Shown: positions 8,653 through 17,687, counted from the stretch's first letter. The stretch: 64,000 nucleotides of DNA from an uncultured Lachnospiraceae bacterium (GCA_910579505.1 CAJTTZ010000001.1:124001-188000), one strand, 5' to 3'. A program made the numbers and translations. Notes: generated by a model from the sequence alone, not told the origin.

Positions 8653-9367
8653 TGCAAAGGAACGTCTCATAAACGGTATTGTAAAGGAGAACCCGACCTT
8701 TGTCCTGATGCTGGGCATGTGTCCCACGCTGGCGGTGACAACCTCGGCGATCAACGGGCTTGGTATGGGTCTGACCACTATGGTGGTGCTGGCACTGAGT
8801 AATGTGTTTATTTCCCTGCTTCGGAATATCATCCCGGATAAGGTGAGAATCCCGGCTTTTATCGTGATTATCGCTTCGTTCGTGACGATGGTGGAACTGC
8901 TTTTGCAGGGCTTTATCCCCTTCCTCTATGACGCGCTTGGCATTTACATTCCGCTGATCGTGGTAAACTGTATTATCCTCGGACGCGCGGAGGCATATGC
9001 TTACAAAAATCCCGTGATTCCGTCGCTGTTTGACGGTATCGGCATGGGACTCGGCTTTTCCGTGGCGCTGACCTGTATCGGTGCGGTGAGGGAGCTTCTG
9101 GGCGCGGGTGAGATCTTCGGCATGCATGTGATGCCGGAAAGTTTCGTGCCGGTGAGCATCTTTATCATGGCACCGGGCGCGTTCTTCGTGCTGGCGCTTT
9201 TGACGGCGATCCAGAATAAGGTGAAGATTGCCGGGGAGCGCAAAGGAAAGGATATGTCAAAGATCCAGTCCGGCTGCGGAAACGACTGTCTCAACTGTGC
9301 GGACACGGGCTGTGCAAAACGTCTGATCGACGAAACGAAGGGAGAGGAGGAGAAGAAGAATGATTAA
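8645..9367 (+). CDS. rnfE: electron transport complex subunit RnfE with Cys-rich C-terminal tail
   Basis: RnfE is an integral membrane subunit with six helices that pairs with RnfA. The core (residues 1-200) matches the family, with GMCPTLAVTTS near the start. After the last helix there is a ~35-residue cytosol-facing tail with four cysteines in a C-x3-C-x2-C-x4-C pattern (GCGNDCLNCADTGCAK), beyond the usual end of the family. The start MNSAKER is chosen because GGAGGAGG lies seven bases upstream; a longer in-frame form from 8588 would overlap rnfG. Confidence 0.93.
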   Translation: MNSAKERLINGIVKENPTFVLMLGMCPTLAVTTSAINGLGMGLTTMVVLALSNVFISLLRNIIPDKVRIPAFIVIIASFVTMVELLLQGFIPFLYDALGIYIPLIVVNCIILGRAEAYAYKNPVIPSLFDGIGMGLGFSVALTCIGAVRELLGAGEIFGMHVMPESFVPVSIFIMAPGAFFVLALLTAIQNKVKIAGERKGKDMSKIQSGCGNDCLNCADTGCAKRLIDETKGEEEKKND

Positions 9368-9938
9368 AGAATTGTTGGTGATTTTGATTGCGTCCTCCCT
9401 TGTCAATAATGTGGTGTTAAGCCAGTTCCTGGGGCTGTGCCCCTTCCTTGGCGTGTCCAAGAAGACGGAGACGGCGACAGGTATGGGCGTGGCGGTTATC
9501 TTTGTCATCACGCTTGCATCGGCGGTGGCGGGAGCGATCTACCAGTTCATCCTGCAGCCTTTTCATATCGAATATTTACAGACCATTGTGTTTATTCTGG
9601 TCATCGCGGCGCTTGTGCAGTTTGTGGAAATGTTTTTGAAAAAGTTCATTCCGGGACTGTACCAGTCGCTGGGTGTGTATTTGCCCCTGATCACCACCAA
9701 CTGTGCGGTGCTTGGCGTGGCGCTGACCAATGTACAGAAGAATTACGGAATACTGACCGGGATAGTCAATGGCTTTGCGACGGCGGCCGGCTTCACCATT
9801 TCCATTATTATTCTGGCGGGAATCCGGGAGAAGCTTAAGTACAATGATATACCGGAATCCTTTCAGGGGATGCCGATTGTACTGGTGACGGCGGGATTGA
9901 TGGCGATTGCGTTCTGTGGATTTTCGGGGTTATTGTAA
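9360..9938 (+). CDS. rnfA: electron transport complex subunit RnfA
   Basis: RnfA is the six-helix membrane partner of RnfE; together they hold an iron-sulfur centre in the membrane. The 192-residue length is typical, and the family segments NNVVLSQFLGLCPFLGVS (residues 15-32) and TTNCAVLGVAL are present, each with the conserved cysteine. It overlaps rnfE by 8 bp, with GGAGAGGAGG as ribosome site inside the rnfE tail. Confidence 0.96.
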   Translation: MIKELLVILIASSLVNNVVLSQFLGLCPFLGVSKKTETATGMGVAVIFVITLASAVAGAIYQFILQPFHIEYLQTIVFILVIAALVQFVEMFLKKFIPGLYQSLGVYLPLITTNCAVLGVALTNVQKNYGILTGIVNGFATAAGFTISIIILAGIREKLKYNDIPESFQGMPIVLVTAGLMAIAFCGFSGLL

Positions 9939-9955
9939 TAATGGATATGGAGGTT

Positions 9956-10050
9956 GATTGAAAAATCACACTGATGTGCTGATTTTCAATCGCGAGTTTG
10001 TGTCGGAGCCACAAACTCGGGATCGCAGAGCCAAATTTGAGATTTGGCTC
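9956..10050 (+). repeat. three tandem hairpins between rnfA and rnfB
   Basis: Three stem-loops follow each other with almost no spacing. The first spans 9956-9991 (GATTGAAAAATCA pairs with TGATTTTCAATC, one bulge, with CACA/TGTG at the top). The second spans 9993-10019 (CGAGTTTGTG/CACAAACTCG). The third spans 10028-10050 (GAGCCAAAT/ATTTGGCTC). None is followed by a T-run, so they do not look like simple terminators. They lie inside an otherwise tightly packed operon. Confidence 0.8.
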
Positions 10051-10088
10051 GCGGCCTACGCAAAAATTGCTTCGGTGCGGAGGTAAAT

Positions 10089-10880
10089 ATGGACATAGCG
10101 GGAATTTTGATGGCTACGGGGATCGTGGGAGCGGTAGGCCTGTTTGTGGGCCTGTTCCTCGGCGTGGCCGGTATCAAGTTTAAAGTAGATGTGGATGAGC
10201 GGGAGGAAGCTATTCTGGGCGTTCTTCCAGGAAATAACTGCGGCGGCTGCGGCTACGCGGGCTGTTCCGGGCTGGCGGCTGCGATTGTGAAGGGAGAGGC
10301 GCCCACAAACGCCTGCCCCGTGGGCGGTGAGAAAGTAGGCGCGCAGGTGGCGCAGATCATGGGCGTGGAGGCAGGCGAGAGCGTACGCATGGTAGCTTTT
10401 GTGAAATGCCGGGGCGATAAAGAGCGAACCCGTGTGGACTATGACTATACGGGCATCGAGGACTGCGCCATGGTTGCGTTTGTGCCAAACGGCGGACCCA
10501 AATCCTGCAACGACGGATGCCTTGGTTTCGGAAGCTGTGTGAAGGCATGTCCTTTTGATGCGATTCATGTGGTTAACGGCGTTGCCGTGGTGGATAAGGA
10601 GGCGTGTAAGGCATGCGGTAAGTGCGTGGCGGCATGTCCGAAGCACCTGATCGAGCTGATTCCCTACGACGCAAAGCATGTGGTGGCATGCAGTTCAAAG
10701 GAGAAGGGGCCGGTAACTATGAAGGCATGCGACGTGGGCTGTATCGCCTGCCAGCTCTGTAAGAGGAACTGCCCTGCGGACGCGATTGTGATTGAGGACT
10801 TCCATGCCATTATTGATCAGGAAAAATGTACCGGGTGTGGGACGTGCAAGGAGAAGTGTCCGAAGAAGGTTATAGTATAG
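10089..10880 (+). CDS. rnfB: electron transport complex subunit RnfB
   Basis: RnfB receives electrons from ferredoxin. Residues ~5-27 form a membrane anchor. A [4Fe-4S] domain follows (NCGGCGYAGC...ACP), then ferredoxin-type clusters FGSCVKACPFDAI, CGKCVAACP, GCIACQLCKRNCP and CTGCGTCKEKCP, giving a multi-cluster subunit of the clostridial type (263 residues). The start at MDIAGI is chosen over the longer frame from 10044 because CGGAGG lies just upstream. It is separated from rnfA by 150 bp holding three hairpins. Confidence 0.94.
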   Translation: MDIAGILMATGIVGAVGLFVGLFLGVAGIKFKVDVDEREEAILGVLPGNNCGGCGYAGCSGLAAAIVKGEAPTNACPVGGEKVGAQVAQIMGVEAGESVRMVAFVKCRGDKERTRVDYDYTGIEDCAMVAFVPNGGPKSCNDGCLGFGSCVKACPFDAIHVVNGVAVVDKEACKACGKCVAACPKHLIELIPYDAKHVVACSSKEKGPVTMKACDVGCIACQLCKRNCPADAIVIEDFHAIIDQEKCTGCGTCKEKCPKKVIV

Positions 10881-10901
10881 AAAAACAGGGAGAAAGCAAC
10901 C

Positions 10902-12209
10902 ATGGATGGACAGTTGAAGGGCGGGACGGTTCTCACTGCCGAGAGCGGCAACAGATATACGGTAAAACAGCTGCTCGGAGCCGGAGGGCAGGGAGAAGTG
11001 TATTCGGTGGAATCCGAAAACAGGATGTACGCTTTGAAGTGGTACTATAAGAACACCGCGACCAAAAACCAGAAGGAGATTCTGGATAATCTGATTCAGG
11101 GCGGCGCGCCGGACGACTCTTTCCTGTGGCCGCAGGATATGATTTTCCGTGCCTTCGGGGAATCTTTCGGCTACATTATGCCGCTTCGTCCAAAGAATTA
11201 CAGAAGCATTGTGGATATGATGAAGAGAAAGGCGGAGCCTTCCTTTTACTGTCTGTGCAGGGCCGCTTATCATCTGACGAGAGGATATAACGAGCTGCAC
11301 GGAAAGGGTTACAGCTATCGTGATATTTCTTTTGGCAATGTCTTTTTTGATCCCGATACAGGCGATGTCCTGATCTGTGATAACGATAATGTTTCCTATA
11401 ACGGGGCGAAAACCGGGGTGTACGGCACGCCCCGCTTTATGGCGCCTGAGATTGTGGCGGGGAAGGAGAAACCGTCAAGAAATACGGATCTCTTTTCTCT
11501 GGCGGTGCTTCTCTTTTATATGTTTATGTTAAACCACCCTCTGGAGGGCAGGAGAGAGGCAAAGATCAAATGTATGGATATTCATGCAATGAATATGCTT
11601 TACGGGACCGACCCGCTGTTTATTTTTGACCCGGACAACAATGAAAACAGGCCGCTTGCCGGCTATCAGGACAACGCCATTATTTTCTGGGACCTGTATC
11701 CCAAGCAGCTTAAGGATCTGTTTACCACATCCTTCACCGTGGGGCTTAGACAGCCGAACCGCCGGATTACAGAGGGAAAATGGATGGAGACTTTTGCAAA
11801 TCTCATGTCCGGCATTATGCTCTGTCAAAATTGTGGATGCGAGGTCTTTTACGATGCGCAGAAGGAAGAAAACGGCGTCGCGCATATGTGCTGGGGATGT
11901 CAGAAGGCGGTGACGGTTCCGCCGAAAATTGTGATTGGCAAAAGTACCGTACTGCTTATGTCAGACACGAAATTATACAGGCACCATATTGAGGGAAATT
12001 ATGATATGGAAACGATAGTCGGAGAGGTAGTACAAAATCCGGCAAACCCGAAGCTGTGGGGGATTAAAAATCTGTCCGAAGATAACTGGACTTATATCAA
12101 GGCGGACGGTGTGCAGGTTCCCGTGCCGCGGGGGCGCTCAGCGGCGATTGCGAGGGGCGCGAAGATAGATTTCGGGCAGAAGACGGGAGAATTTCTTGGA
12201 GGGGCATGA
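10902..12209 (+). CDS. Ser/Thr protein kinase-like protein with zinc ribbon and FHA-like C-terminus (TerY-P cluster)
   Basis: The N-terminal 280 residues are a eukaryotic-type kinase domain: glycine loop GAGGQGEVY (26-34), lysine K46 in ALKWY, catalytic loop YRDISFGN (139-146) with D141 and N146, and GTPRFMAPE (175-183). Two classical motifs are changed: HRD is YRD and DFG is DND (160-162). A CxxC...CxxC zinc ribbon follows at ~307-335, and the last ~85 residues look like a diverged FHA phosphopeptide-binding domain. It heads an operon with vWA and PP2C genes, the partners of the TerY-P triad (Anantharaman, Iyer and Aravind). Substrates are unknown. Confidence 0.85.
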   Translation: MDGQLKGGTVLTAESGNRYTVKQLLGAGGQGEVYSVESENRMYALKWYYKNTATKNQKEILDNLIQGGAPDDSFLWPQDMIFRAFGESFGYIMPLRPKNYRSIVDMMKRKAEPSFYCLCRAAYHLTRGYNELHGKGYSYRDISFGNVFFDPDTGDVLICDNDNVSYNGAKTGVYGTPRFMAPEIVAGKEKPSRNTDLFSLAVLLFYMFMLNHPLEGRREAKIKCMDIHAMNMLYGTDPLFIFDPDNNENRPLAGYQDNAIIFWDLYPKQLKDLFTTSFTVGLRQPNRRITEGKWMETFANLMSGIMLCQNCGCEVFYDAQKEENGVAHMCWGCQKAVTVPPKIVIGKSTVLLMSDTKLYRHHIEGNYDMETIVGEVVQNPANPKLWGIKNLSEDNWTYIKADGVQVPVPRGRSAAIARGAKIDFGQKTGEFLGGA

Positions 12210-13399
12210 TAACGGGTATGGAAGACGATAAGATTTTGGCAGACATGGTACGCGACTATCCCGACGCACTTTTGGACAGAAAGCGGCTGCAGGCCCTCCT
12301 TCTCGATTTTTTCCCACAGGACAGGCGGAAGAGAAATCTGCTGATGCTTGTATATGACGACGGTATTGTGGGTGAGATGAGAGGTCTTGTGCAGATAGAT
12401 AAAATGACGCTGCACCGATTTGCCAGGTCCATTGAACTGGGATATGATATCCGCACGAAGAGCGCTGAGGCGGCTGTTGTGACGTGGGCAAAAGCGCTGG
12501 CCCTGACATTGGACGTGGACGGCGGGCAGCGGGAGGAAGCCGCGGCTTTCACAGACGGACCCGGAAACCCCTCGTCGTCGGACAGAGAGTGGGTTCCCTG
12601 TGAGAGTGACAGCCTGTATGAATATGAGGAAACTTCAAGGGGGCTTCGGATTCTGAAGTACGATGATTTCGACGAGCCTGTCGTGGTGATTCCCAATGTC
12701 ATCGAGGGGAAAAAGGTGATTGCGGTCGGCAATTACGCCTTTAAAGGGTGTGTTGGCATCGAGAAGATCATTGTTTCCGAGGGAATTGAGATTCTGGGGA
12801 ACGGCGTATTCTTAAACTGCAGGGGATTAAAGGAGGTATCCCTCCCAACGTCGCTGCGGGGGATCGGCAGCACGGACGCTACGGGCTGCCCCAAGATTTT
12901 AGGCTGCGAGATCAAATATGAAGGCGCATTTGAGTACAGCGGACTGGAATCCGTTACTGTGCCGGATGGCGTAAAATATGTCGGCGAGAACAGTTTTGCC
13001 GGCTGCAGTAAACTGAAACGTGCGGTGCTGCCGGACAAACTGAAGGAAATCAAAGAAAATACATTCCGCTGGTGTAAGAGCCTGCGGGAAGTGGAGCTGC
13101 CCCGGGAATTGGACGCAGTCAGGATATCCGCCTTTGAAGGCTGCGATGTCCTGCAGACAGTCGATCTCCCGGAAGGTGTGACAAGCATTGAAGAGGGCGC
13201 TTTTGCAGGCTGTAAAGGGCTGGAAAGCATTTATATACCGGATTCCGTGATTGAAATCGGCGGTGGGAAAGGGACGGGCTTTTTGAAGACGTTCGGGGAA
13301 ACCGACGAGCGGCATGAGAATTTTACGATCCGCTGCAACAGGGGGTCTTATGCGATGCAGTATGCCAGGGCACAGCAGATCAGATGCGCGGAAGCATAA
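12206..13399 (+). CDS. cytoplasmic BspA-type leucine-rich-repeat protein
   Basis: A 397-residue protein with no signal peptide. Residues 1-100 are a helical region rich in Arg, Leu and Asp that I cannot name. From ~155 to 375 there are about eight BspA/LRR_5 repeats (pattern F.GC..L..V.LP..L..I). BspA repeats are usually on secreted proteins, so a cytosolic one inside a kinase operon suggests an adaptor or interaction surface. The ATG overlaps the kinase stop (ATGA), implying translational coupling; a second ATG at 12218 is possible. Confidence 0.82.
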   Translation: MITGMEDDKILADMVRDYPDALLDRKRLQALLLDFFPQDRRKRNLLMLVYDDGIVGEMRGLVQIDKMTLHRFARSIELGYDIRTKSAEAAVVTWAKALALTLDVDGGQREEAAAFTDGPGNPSSSDREWVPCESDSLYEYEETSRGLRILKYDDFDEPVVVIPNVIEGKKVIAVGNYAFKGCVGIEKIIVSEGIEILGNGVFLNCRGLKEVSLPTSLRGIGSTDATGCPKILGCEIKYEGAFEYSGLESVTVPDGVKYVGENSFAGCSKLKRAVLPDKLKEIKENTFRWCKSLREVELPRELDAVRISAFEGCDVLQTVDLPEGVTSIEEGAFAGCKGLESIYIPDSVIEIGGGKGTGFLKTFGETDERHENFTIRCNRGSYAMQYARAQQIRCAEA

Positions 13400-13417
13400 A
13401 GTGAAGGAGGAACGACT

Positions 13418-14128
13418 ATGGGAGAGATGAAAAGACCGGGAGGAGAACTGGCGAGCAGACCGCTTCACTTTTTCTGGATTGTGGACTGTTCCGGCTCCAT
13501 GTACGGGGAGAAGATCGGCACAGTGAACCATGCCATCCAGTCCACCATACCTGAGATGGTATCTGCGGCGGAAAATAACCCGAACGCGCAGTTGATGATC
13601 CGAACATTGAAATTTTCCACAGGGGCTTCCTGGGTGACCAGCAATCCTGTCAAAGTAGAAGATTTTGCGTGGGATGATCTGGAAGCTGTCGGCGTGACAG
13701 ATTTGGGAAAGGCATTTGAACTGCTGGCGGCGCAGCTCACGATTCCGCCGATGTCAGACAGGGCACTCCCGCCGGTGCTGGTGCTTCTGTCAGACGGACA
13801 GCCTACGGACGATTATAAAAAGGCGCTTTCAGAGTTAAAGAAACTGCCATGGGGTAAGAAGGCGGTCAAGATCGCCATCTCCATCGGGCAGGATGCGGAC
13901 GATGCCGTATTGGAAGAGTTTACGGGAAATAAAGAATTGGTGCTGCAGGCAAACAATGCGGCGGCGCTAACCAAGATGATCAAGTGGGCGTCCACGGCGG
14001 CATCCCTGGTTTCTGCGCCCGCAAGTATCGCTGCGGATGCGGCGCAGGAGAAAGACGCGCCGGTCATTGTCGATATGGGAGGCAGGATTCCTGATCTGGA
14101 CGATATTCAGGAAGGGGACGTGTGGTAG
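13418..14128 (+). CDS. TerY-like von Willebrand factor A domain protein
   Basis: The 236-residue protein is mostly a vWA domain with an intact metal-ion-dependent adhesion site: DCSGSM at residues ~23-28, a threonine in GVTDLG at ~91, and LLSDGQPTDD at ~127. TerY proteins of this kind occur with PP2C phosphatases and kinases in the TerY-P triad linked to stress and possibly phage response. AAGGAGG lies eight bases before the ATG. It precedes the phosphatase gene by 14 bp. Confidence 0.9.
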   Translation: MGEMKRPGGELASRPLHFFWIVDCSGSMYGEKIGTVNHAIQSTIPEMVSAAENNPNAQLMIRTLKFSTGASWVTSNPVKVEDFAWDDLEAVGVTDLGKAFELLAAQLTIPPMSDRALPPVLVLLSDGQPTDDYKKALSELKKLPWGKKAVKIAISIGQDADDAVLEEFTGNKELVLQANNAAALTKMIKWASTAASLVSAPASIAADAAQEKDAPVIVDMGGRIPDLDDIQEGDVW

Positions 14129-14142
14129 AAAGGATACGGTAT

Positions 14143-14961
14143 ATGATACAAGTATTTGGCGCATCCGTGCAGGGTGCATCCCATATACGAAACGGCAGGG
14201 AGTGTCAGGACAGCCTGAAGAAGGTGGTAAAGGATTCCGGCGCGGTGATCCTTTCGGTGGCGGACGGACATGGCAGCGACTCCTGTCCTTACAGCCGGAA
14301 CGGTTCCTTTTCAGCCGTCAATGTATTCTGTAAAATCATGGAAGATTATCTGGACACCTATGACGGGCGGCCGGAAATGCTCTTTACCTTTTTGAAGCGG
14401 GAGGGCGATACAAAAATAGCGCAGGAGATAGAAGCAGAGTGGAAGCGCAGGATCCTGCGGCTCCATACCAGATGTAAGCGGGAAATGCCTCTCGATGAAA
14501 ATGGAAATAAAGACAGGGAAGCGGTTTATAAGCTTTATGGGAGCACCCTTCTCGGGCTTGTCATTACGGAGGATTTTCTCTTCGCCTTCCAGCTTGGCGA
14601 CGGGGATATCGTGAAGGTGTCAGAGGGCGGGGTATACCATGTGATCGAGGTGGACAAGATACTCGGCACAGAGACCCATTCGATCAGCAGGGCGGAAGCG
14701 TGGAAGAAAGCCATCACACTGATTCGGAGGCGGGAAGAAAACGAACAACTACCGGTCATGTACATGCTTTCCTCGGACGGGCTATCCAACAGTTATAAAA
14801 ATGATGAGGAGTTTCAGAAGACTTGCATGGATTACTATGCGCTTCTGAAAGAGCACGGTGTGAAAGCCGTGTCTGGCCAGCTGAAAACATGGCTGCAGGA
14901 GACGAGCGAAATGGGAAGCGGCGACGATATCACGGCGCTGTTTGCCTATGAGAAGGAGTAG
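14143..14961 (+). CDS. PP2C-family Ser/Thr phosphatase
   Basis: PP2C-type metal-dependent phosphatase of 272 residues. Metal-binding and catalytic motifs are visible: VADGHGSD near residue 42, FQLGDGDIV, MLSSDGLSN and GSGDDITALF. It is expected to reverse phosphorylation by the kinase upstream. The ATG at 14143 has GAAAGG nine bases before it; a GTG at 14122 would overlap the vWA gene. An insert of about 50 residues between the DGHG motif and the next strand (~85-135) is typical of TerY-associated PP2C proteins. Confidence 0.9.
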   Translation: MIQVFGASVQGASHIRNGRECQDSLKKVVKDSGAVILSVADGHGSDSCPYSRNGSFSAVNVFCKIMEDYLDTYDGRPEMLFTFLKREGDTKIAQEIEAEWKRRILRLHTRCKREMPLDENGNKDREAVYKLYGSTLLGLVITEDFLFAFQLGDGDIVKVSEGGVYHVIEVDKILGTETHSISRAEAWKKAITLIRRREENEQLPVMYMLSSDGLSNSYKNDEEFQKTCMDYYALLKEHGVKAVSGQLKTWLQETSEMGSGDDITALFAYEKE

Positions 14962-14966
14962 GGGAA

Positions 14967-15314
14967 ATGGAAGCGCGGATTGCACTGTGTAAATGTAAGG
15001 AAGGCGGAAACATATACGGCGTCCGCTTTGAAAAGATGGAAAACGGATGGAAATATACGTGGGCGTTTCCCGTGAAAGAGGCGGCAGCGAAGAGGGAACA
15101 CTACGACGAGACAAAGATTGTCGGGCAGATTTATCCCGACGGCGGGTATCCCGGATGTCCCTACTGCAGGACAAAGGATTTCGTGGTCTGCAACTGCGGG
15201 AAACTGAACTGCCATAACGGGAATGACACCCATTTTACCTGTAACTGGTGCGGGTTGTCGGGGACGCTTGGCAGCTATGACGGGGCGGGATTTGGGTCCG
15301 GCGGGGATATATAA
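14967..15314 (+). CDS. small Cys-rich protein resembling the TerY C-terminal metal-binding domain
   Basis: A 115-residue protein with seven cysteines in its C-terminal half: CPYC near residue 66, then CNCG, CHNG and CNWCG, a treble-clef or zinc-ribbon-like arrangement. The layout resembles the TerY_C domain that is normally fused to the vWA domain; here it is a separate gene five bases after the phosphatase. The tail is glycine-rich. It probably works with the vWA protein. The family assignment is by pattern only. Confidence 0.65.
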   Translation: MEARIALCKCKEGGNIYGVRFEKMENGWKYTWAFPVKEAAAKREHYDETKIVGQIYPDGGYPGCPYCRTKDFVVCNCGKLNCHNGNDTHFTCNWCGLSGTLGSYDGAGFGSGGDI

Positions 15315-15395
15315 TATTCCGACAGCATACAGATGGAGCAGAATTTGATGTTCGGTGATTTTGGAATAGCGGTGAAGAAAGGAGTTTAGAGCGGA

Positions 15396-16421
15396 ATGCA
15401 GACAGTGAAACTTGGCAAGACAGGGATTGAGACGAATAAGAACGCGTTTGGCGCGCTGCCGATCCAGCGGATCAGCGACGATGAGGCGGTGAGGCTTCTG
15501 TGCAAGGCTTACGAGAACGGCATGACTTTTTTTGATACGGCGCGGGCGTACTCGGACAGCGAGCATAAGGTAGGGCTTGCCTTTGAAGGCATGCGGGAGA
15601 AGGTGATTATCGCCACCAAGACGGGGGCGCAGAACGCGGAAGGGTTCTGGAAGGACTTAGAGACCAGCCTTACCAATCTGAAAACCGATTATATTGATAT
15701 TTACCAGTTCCACAATCCGGCATTCTGCCCGAAACCGGGAGATGAGAGCGGACTGTACGACGCGGCTTTGCAGGCGAAGGAACAGGGAAAAATCCGGCAT
15801 ATCGGTATCACGAATCACCGCCTTGCGGTGGCGCATGAGGCAGTTGACAGCGGACTCTATGAGACGCTGCAGTTCCCTTTCTGTTATCTGGCTACGGACA
15901 AGGATATGGAGCTAGTGGAAAAGTGCAAGGCGGCGGACATGGGCTTTATCGCCATGAAAGCGCTTTCCGGCGGGCTGATCACCAATTCGGCGGCGGCTTA
16001 CGCGTATCTTGCGCAGTACGACAACGTGCTGCCCATCTGGGGCGTGCAGAGGGAGGCGGAACTTGACGAGTTCCTCTCTTACATAGACAACCCGCCCGCC
16101 ATGACAGAGGAATTGAAGACGCTGATCGACAAGGATCGGGCGGAGCTTTTGGGCGAGTTCTGCCGTGGCTGCGGTTACTGTATGCCCTGTCCTGTAGGGA
16201 TTGAGATCAGCATGTGTGCAAGAATGTCCCTGCTTTTGCGCAGAGCCCCTTCGGCGGGTTATCTGGGCGAGGAGTGGCAGGAGAAGATGGGAAAGATCGA
16301 GGTGTGCCTGCACTGTAACCAGTGCAAGGGGAAATGTCCTTATGAACTGGATACGCCGACGCTCTTGGCAAAGAACCTGGAGGATTACAAGAATGTGCTG
16401 GCGGGGAAGGCCAGTGTATAA
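15396..16421 (+). CDS. aldo/keto reductase with C-terminal 4Fe-4S ferredoxin domain
   Basis: A 341-residue protein. Residues 1-260 form the aldo/keto reductase barrel: FFDTARAYSDSEHKVG carries the catalytic Asp/Tyr pair, and TKTGAQ and QFHN follow. The last 80 residues contain CRGCGYCMPCP and CLHCNQCKGKCP, iron-sulfur cluster motifs. This combination is common in anaerobes; substrate unknown. The 3' end overlaps the next gene by 8 bp. Confidence 0.92.
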   Translation: MQTVKLGKTGIETNKNAFGALPIQRISDDEAVRLLCKAYENGMTFFDTARAYSDSEHKVGLAFEGMREKVIIATKTGAQNAEGFWKDLETSLTNLKTDYIDIYQFHNPAFCPKPGDESGLYDAALQAKEQGKIRHIGITNHRLAVAHEAVDSGLYETLQFPFCYLATDKDMELVEKCKAADMGFIAMKALSGGLITNSAAAYAYLAQYDNVLPIWGVQREAELDEFLSYIDNPPAMTEELKTLIDKDRAELLGEFCRGCGYCMPCPVGIEISMCARMSLLLRRAPSAGYLGEEWQEKMGKIEVCLHCNQCKGKCPYELDTPTLLAKNLEDYKNVLAGKASV

Positions 16422-17001
16422 GAGACGGCAGATCGAAAAGATACTCAGCACAACGGCCATTGTGCTGGGTGTCTTACTTTTCATGCTGGTCGTGGACGGT
16501 CTTGCCTTTCTGGGGATGAAGTATGTGTTCCATCTGGATTTTACGCAGGATTACCGGCATGTGGATGAGATTGGGCAGCTTCGGTTCTGGGATAGTTGGA
16601 GCGGAAAGGTTTACATAAGATATCCGTTTGGCTTACGCCCCATAGAAAAGCGGGAGGATGTTCCCGAGCAGAAGAAACCGGCTCTTTCCTGGCTGGATAC
16701 GAATATTTATGATGTTATGGATTCCGGCGGGCTTGTGGCATGGTATGACTGGAGAGAGAGTAAAATTTTTCTCGGAAGTGCGGATGGCGAGGTCAGGGAG
16801 TCCTTTGACGTGACGTATGACGCAAAGAAGCTTGCCTTTTCGCCGGATGGCAGATATCTGCTTGTCTATGAGATTGACTATAGGGGAGAGATCACGGATG
16901 ACGAGTATTGCTATTACCGTGTGATTGCCCTGGAGGAGGGGACGCAGTACACGGTTTATGCCGGGTACCGGGAGTGGTTCCGGGTGTATTGGGAGGAGTG
17001 A
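16414..17001 (+). CDS. membrane-anchored protein of unknown function
   Basis: Not recognised. The 195-residue protein starts at a GTG with GGGGAAGG five bases before it, overlapping the end of the reductase gene. One strong hydrophobic helix lies at ~12-32, placing the remaining ~160 residues outside the membrane. That part is rich in aromatic and acidic residues and has one WD/propeller-like strand (LAFSPDGRYLLVY). It could be part of a beta-propeller-like sensor, but one repeat is not enough to say so. Confidence 0.6.
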   Translation: MYKRRQIEKILSTTAIVLGVLLFMLVVDGLAFLGMKYVFHLDFTQDYRHVDEIGQLRFWDSWSGKVYIRYPFGLRPIEKREDVPEQKKPALSWLDTNIYDVMDSGGLVAWYDWRESKIFLGSADGEVRESFDVTYDAKKLAFSPDGRYLLVYEIDYRGEITDDEYCYYRVIALEEGTQYTVYAGYREWFRVYWEE

Positions 17002-17002
17002 G

Positions 17003-17200
17003 TTAAATTTCCTGGCAGTAGACCCTGCCTTTTCGGTCTGCAATTTTAATATGCCACCCTAAAGTGTTCCTCAGAATTTCCCACATCACCATGGGCTCGG
17101 TATCTTTGTCGGCTTTTTCAAGCGCAGTTATTTCCTCCTGCGCCAGATAATAGATCGAGATGTGAAAATTCTGATCACAAATATAGGTTTCATTTCGGAT
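17003..17200 (-). pseudogene. fragment of an unidentified minus-strand gene
   Basis: The minus strand encodes a stretch ending EILRNTLGWHIKIADRKG and a stop at 17003, which reads like the C-terminus of a real protein. The open frame continues to 17251 only by running antisense through the Rpn remnant, with no ribosome site. I take it as a 3' fragment left by a rearrangement. Identity unknown. Confidence 0.35.
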
Positions 17201-17687
17201 GGAGGAGATTGCAACAATCAGAATATTGAATCCCATTGAAATAGGCGGCATGATTGATGAGAAAATGATGATGCTGGATTTAAAGTTGGAGTTGAATGAC
17301 AGCCGTATTTTGGATATTGAGATGCAGGTTGTGGATGAGGGAAACTGGACGGAGAGATCTCTTGCTTATCTATGCAGGGCGTTTGACCAACTGGAAAAGG
17401 AGGAAAACTATTTAGATGTGAAGGAAACGATACATATTGGAATCCTAAATTTTACACCAAAAGATTTTCCTGAAAAACTATATCTGGATTACTTCTTTTA
17501 TAATTTAGATACCGCGTCGGAGGCGCGTGAAGATTACTATCGCCGCTTAAACTGGGCGGAAGAGCGGGGACTTAGAAAAGGTATGGCTTGGGACAACAGT
17601 GGAGGCTTAGCAGGCGGCGAAGAAGCTGCTGGAGTAAAAATTTTTACAAATTTTTATGAGGTTGCATTTTCCCACAGAGACATGTAA
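17190..17687 (+). pseudogene. decayed Rpn-family (PD-(D/E)XK) recombination-promoting nuclease
   Basis: The frame has core Rpn/transposase-31 sequence: MLDLKLELND followed by LDIEMQV and YLCRAFDQLEKEENYLDV, then IGILNFT. The N-terminal ~35 residues of the family are absent and there is no ribosome site. The final ~35 residues diverge, as after a frameshift. Rpn proteins are RecA-independent DNA nucleases related to transposases. The remnant sits beside another gene fragment on the opposite strand. Confidence 0.6.
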
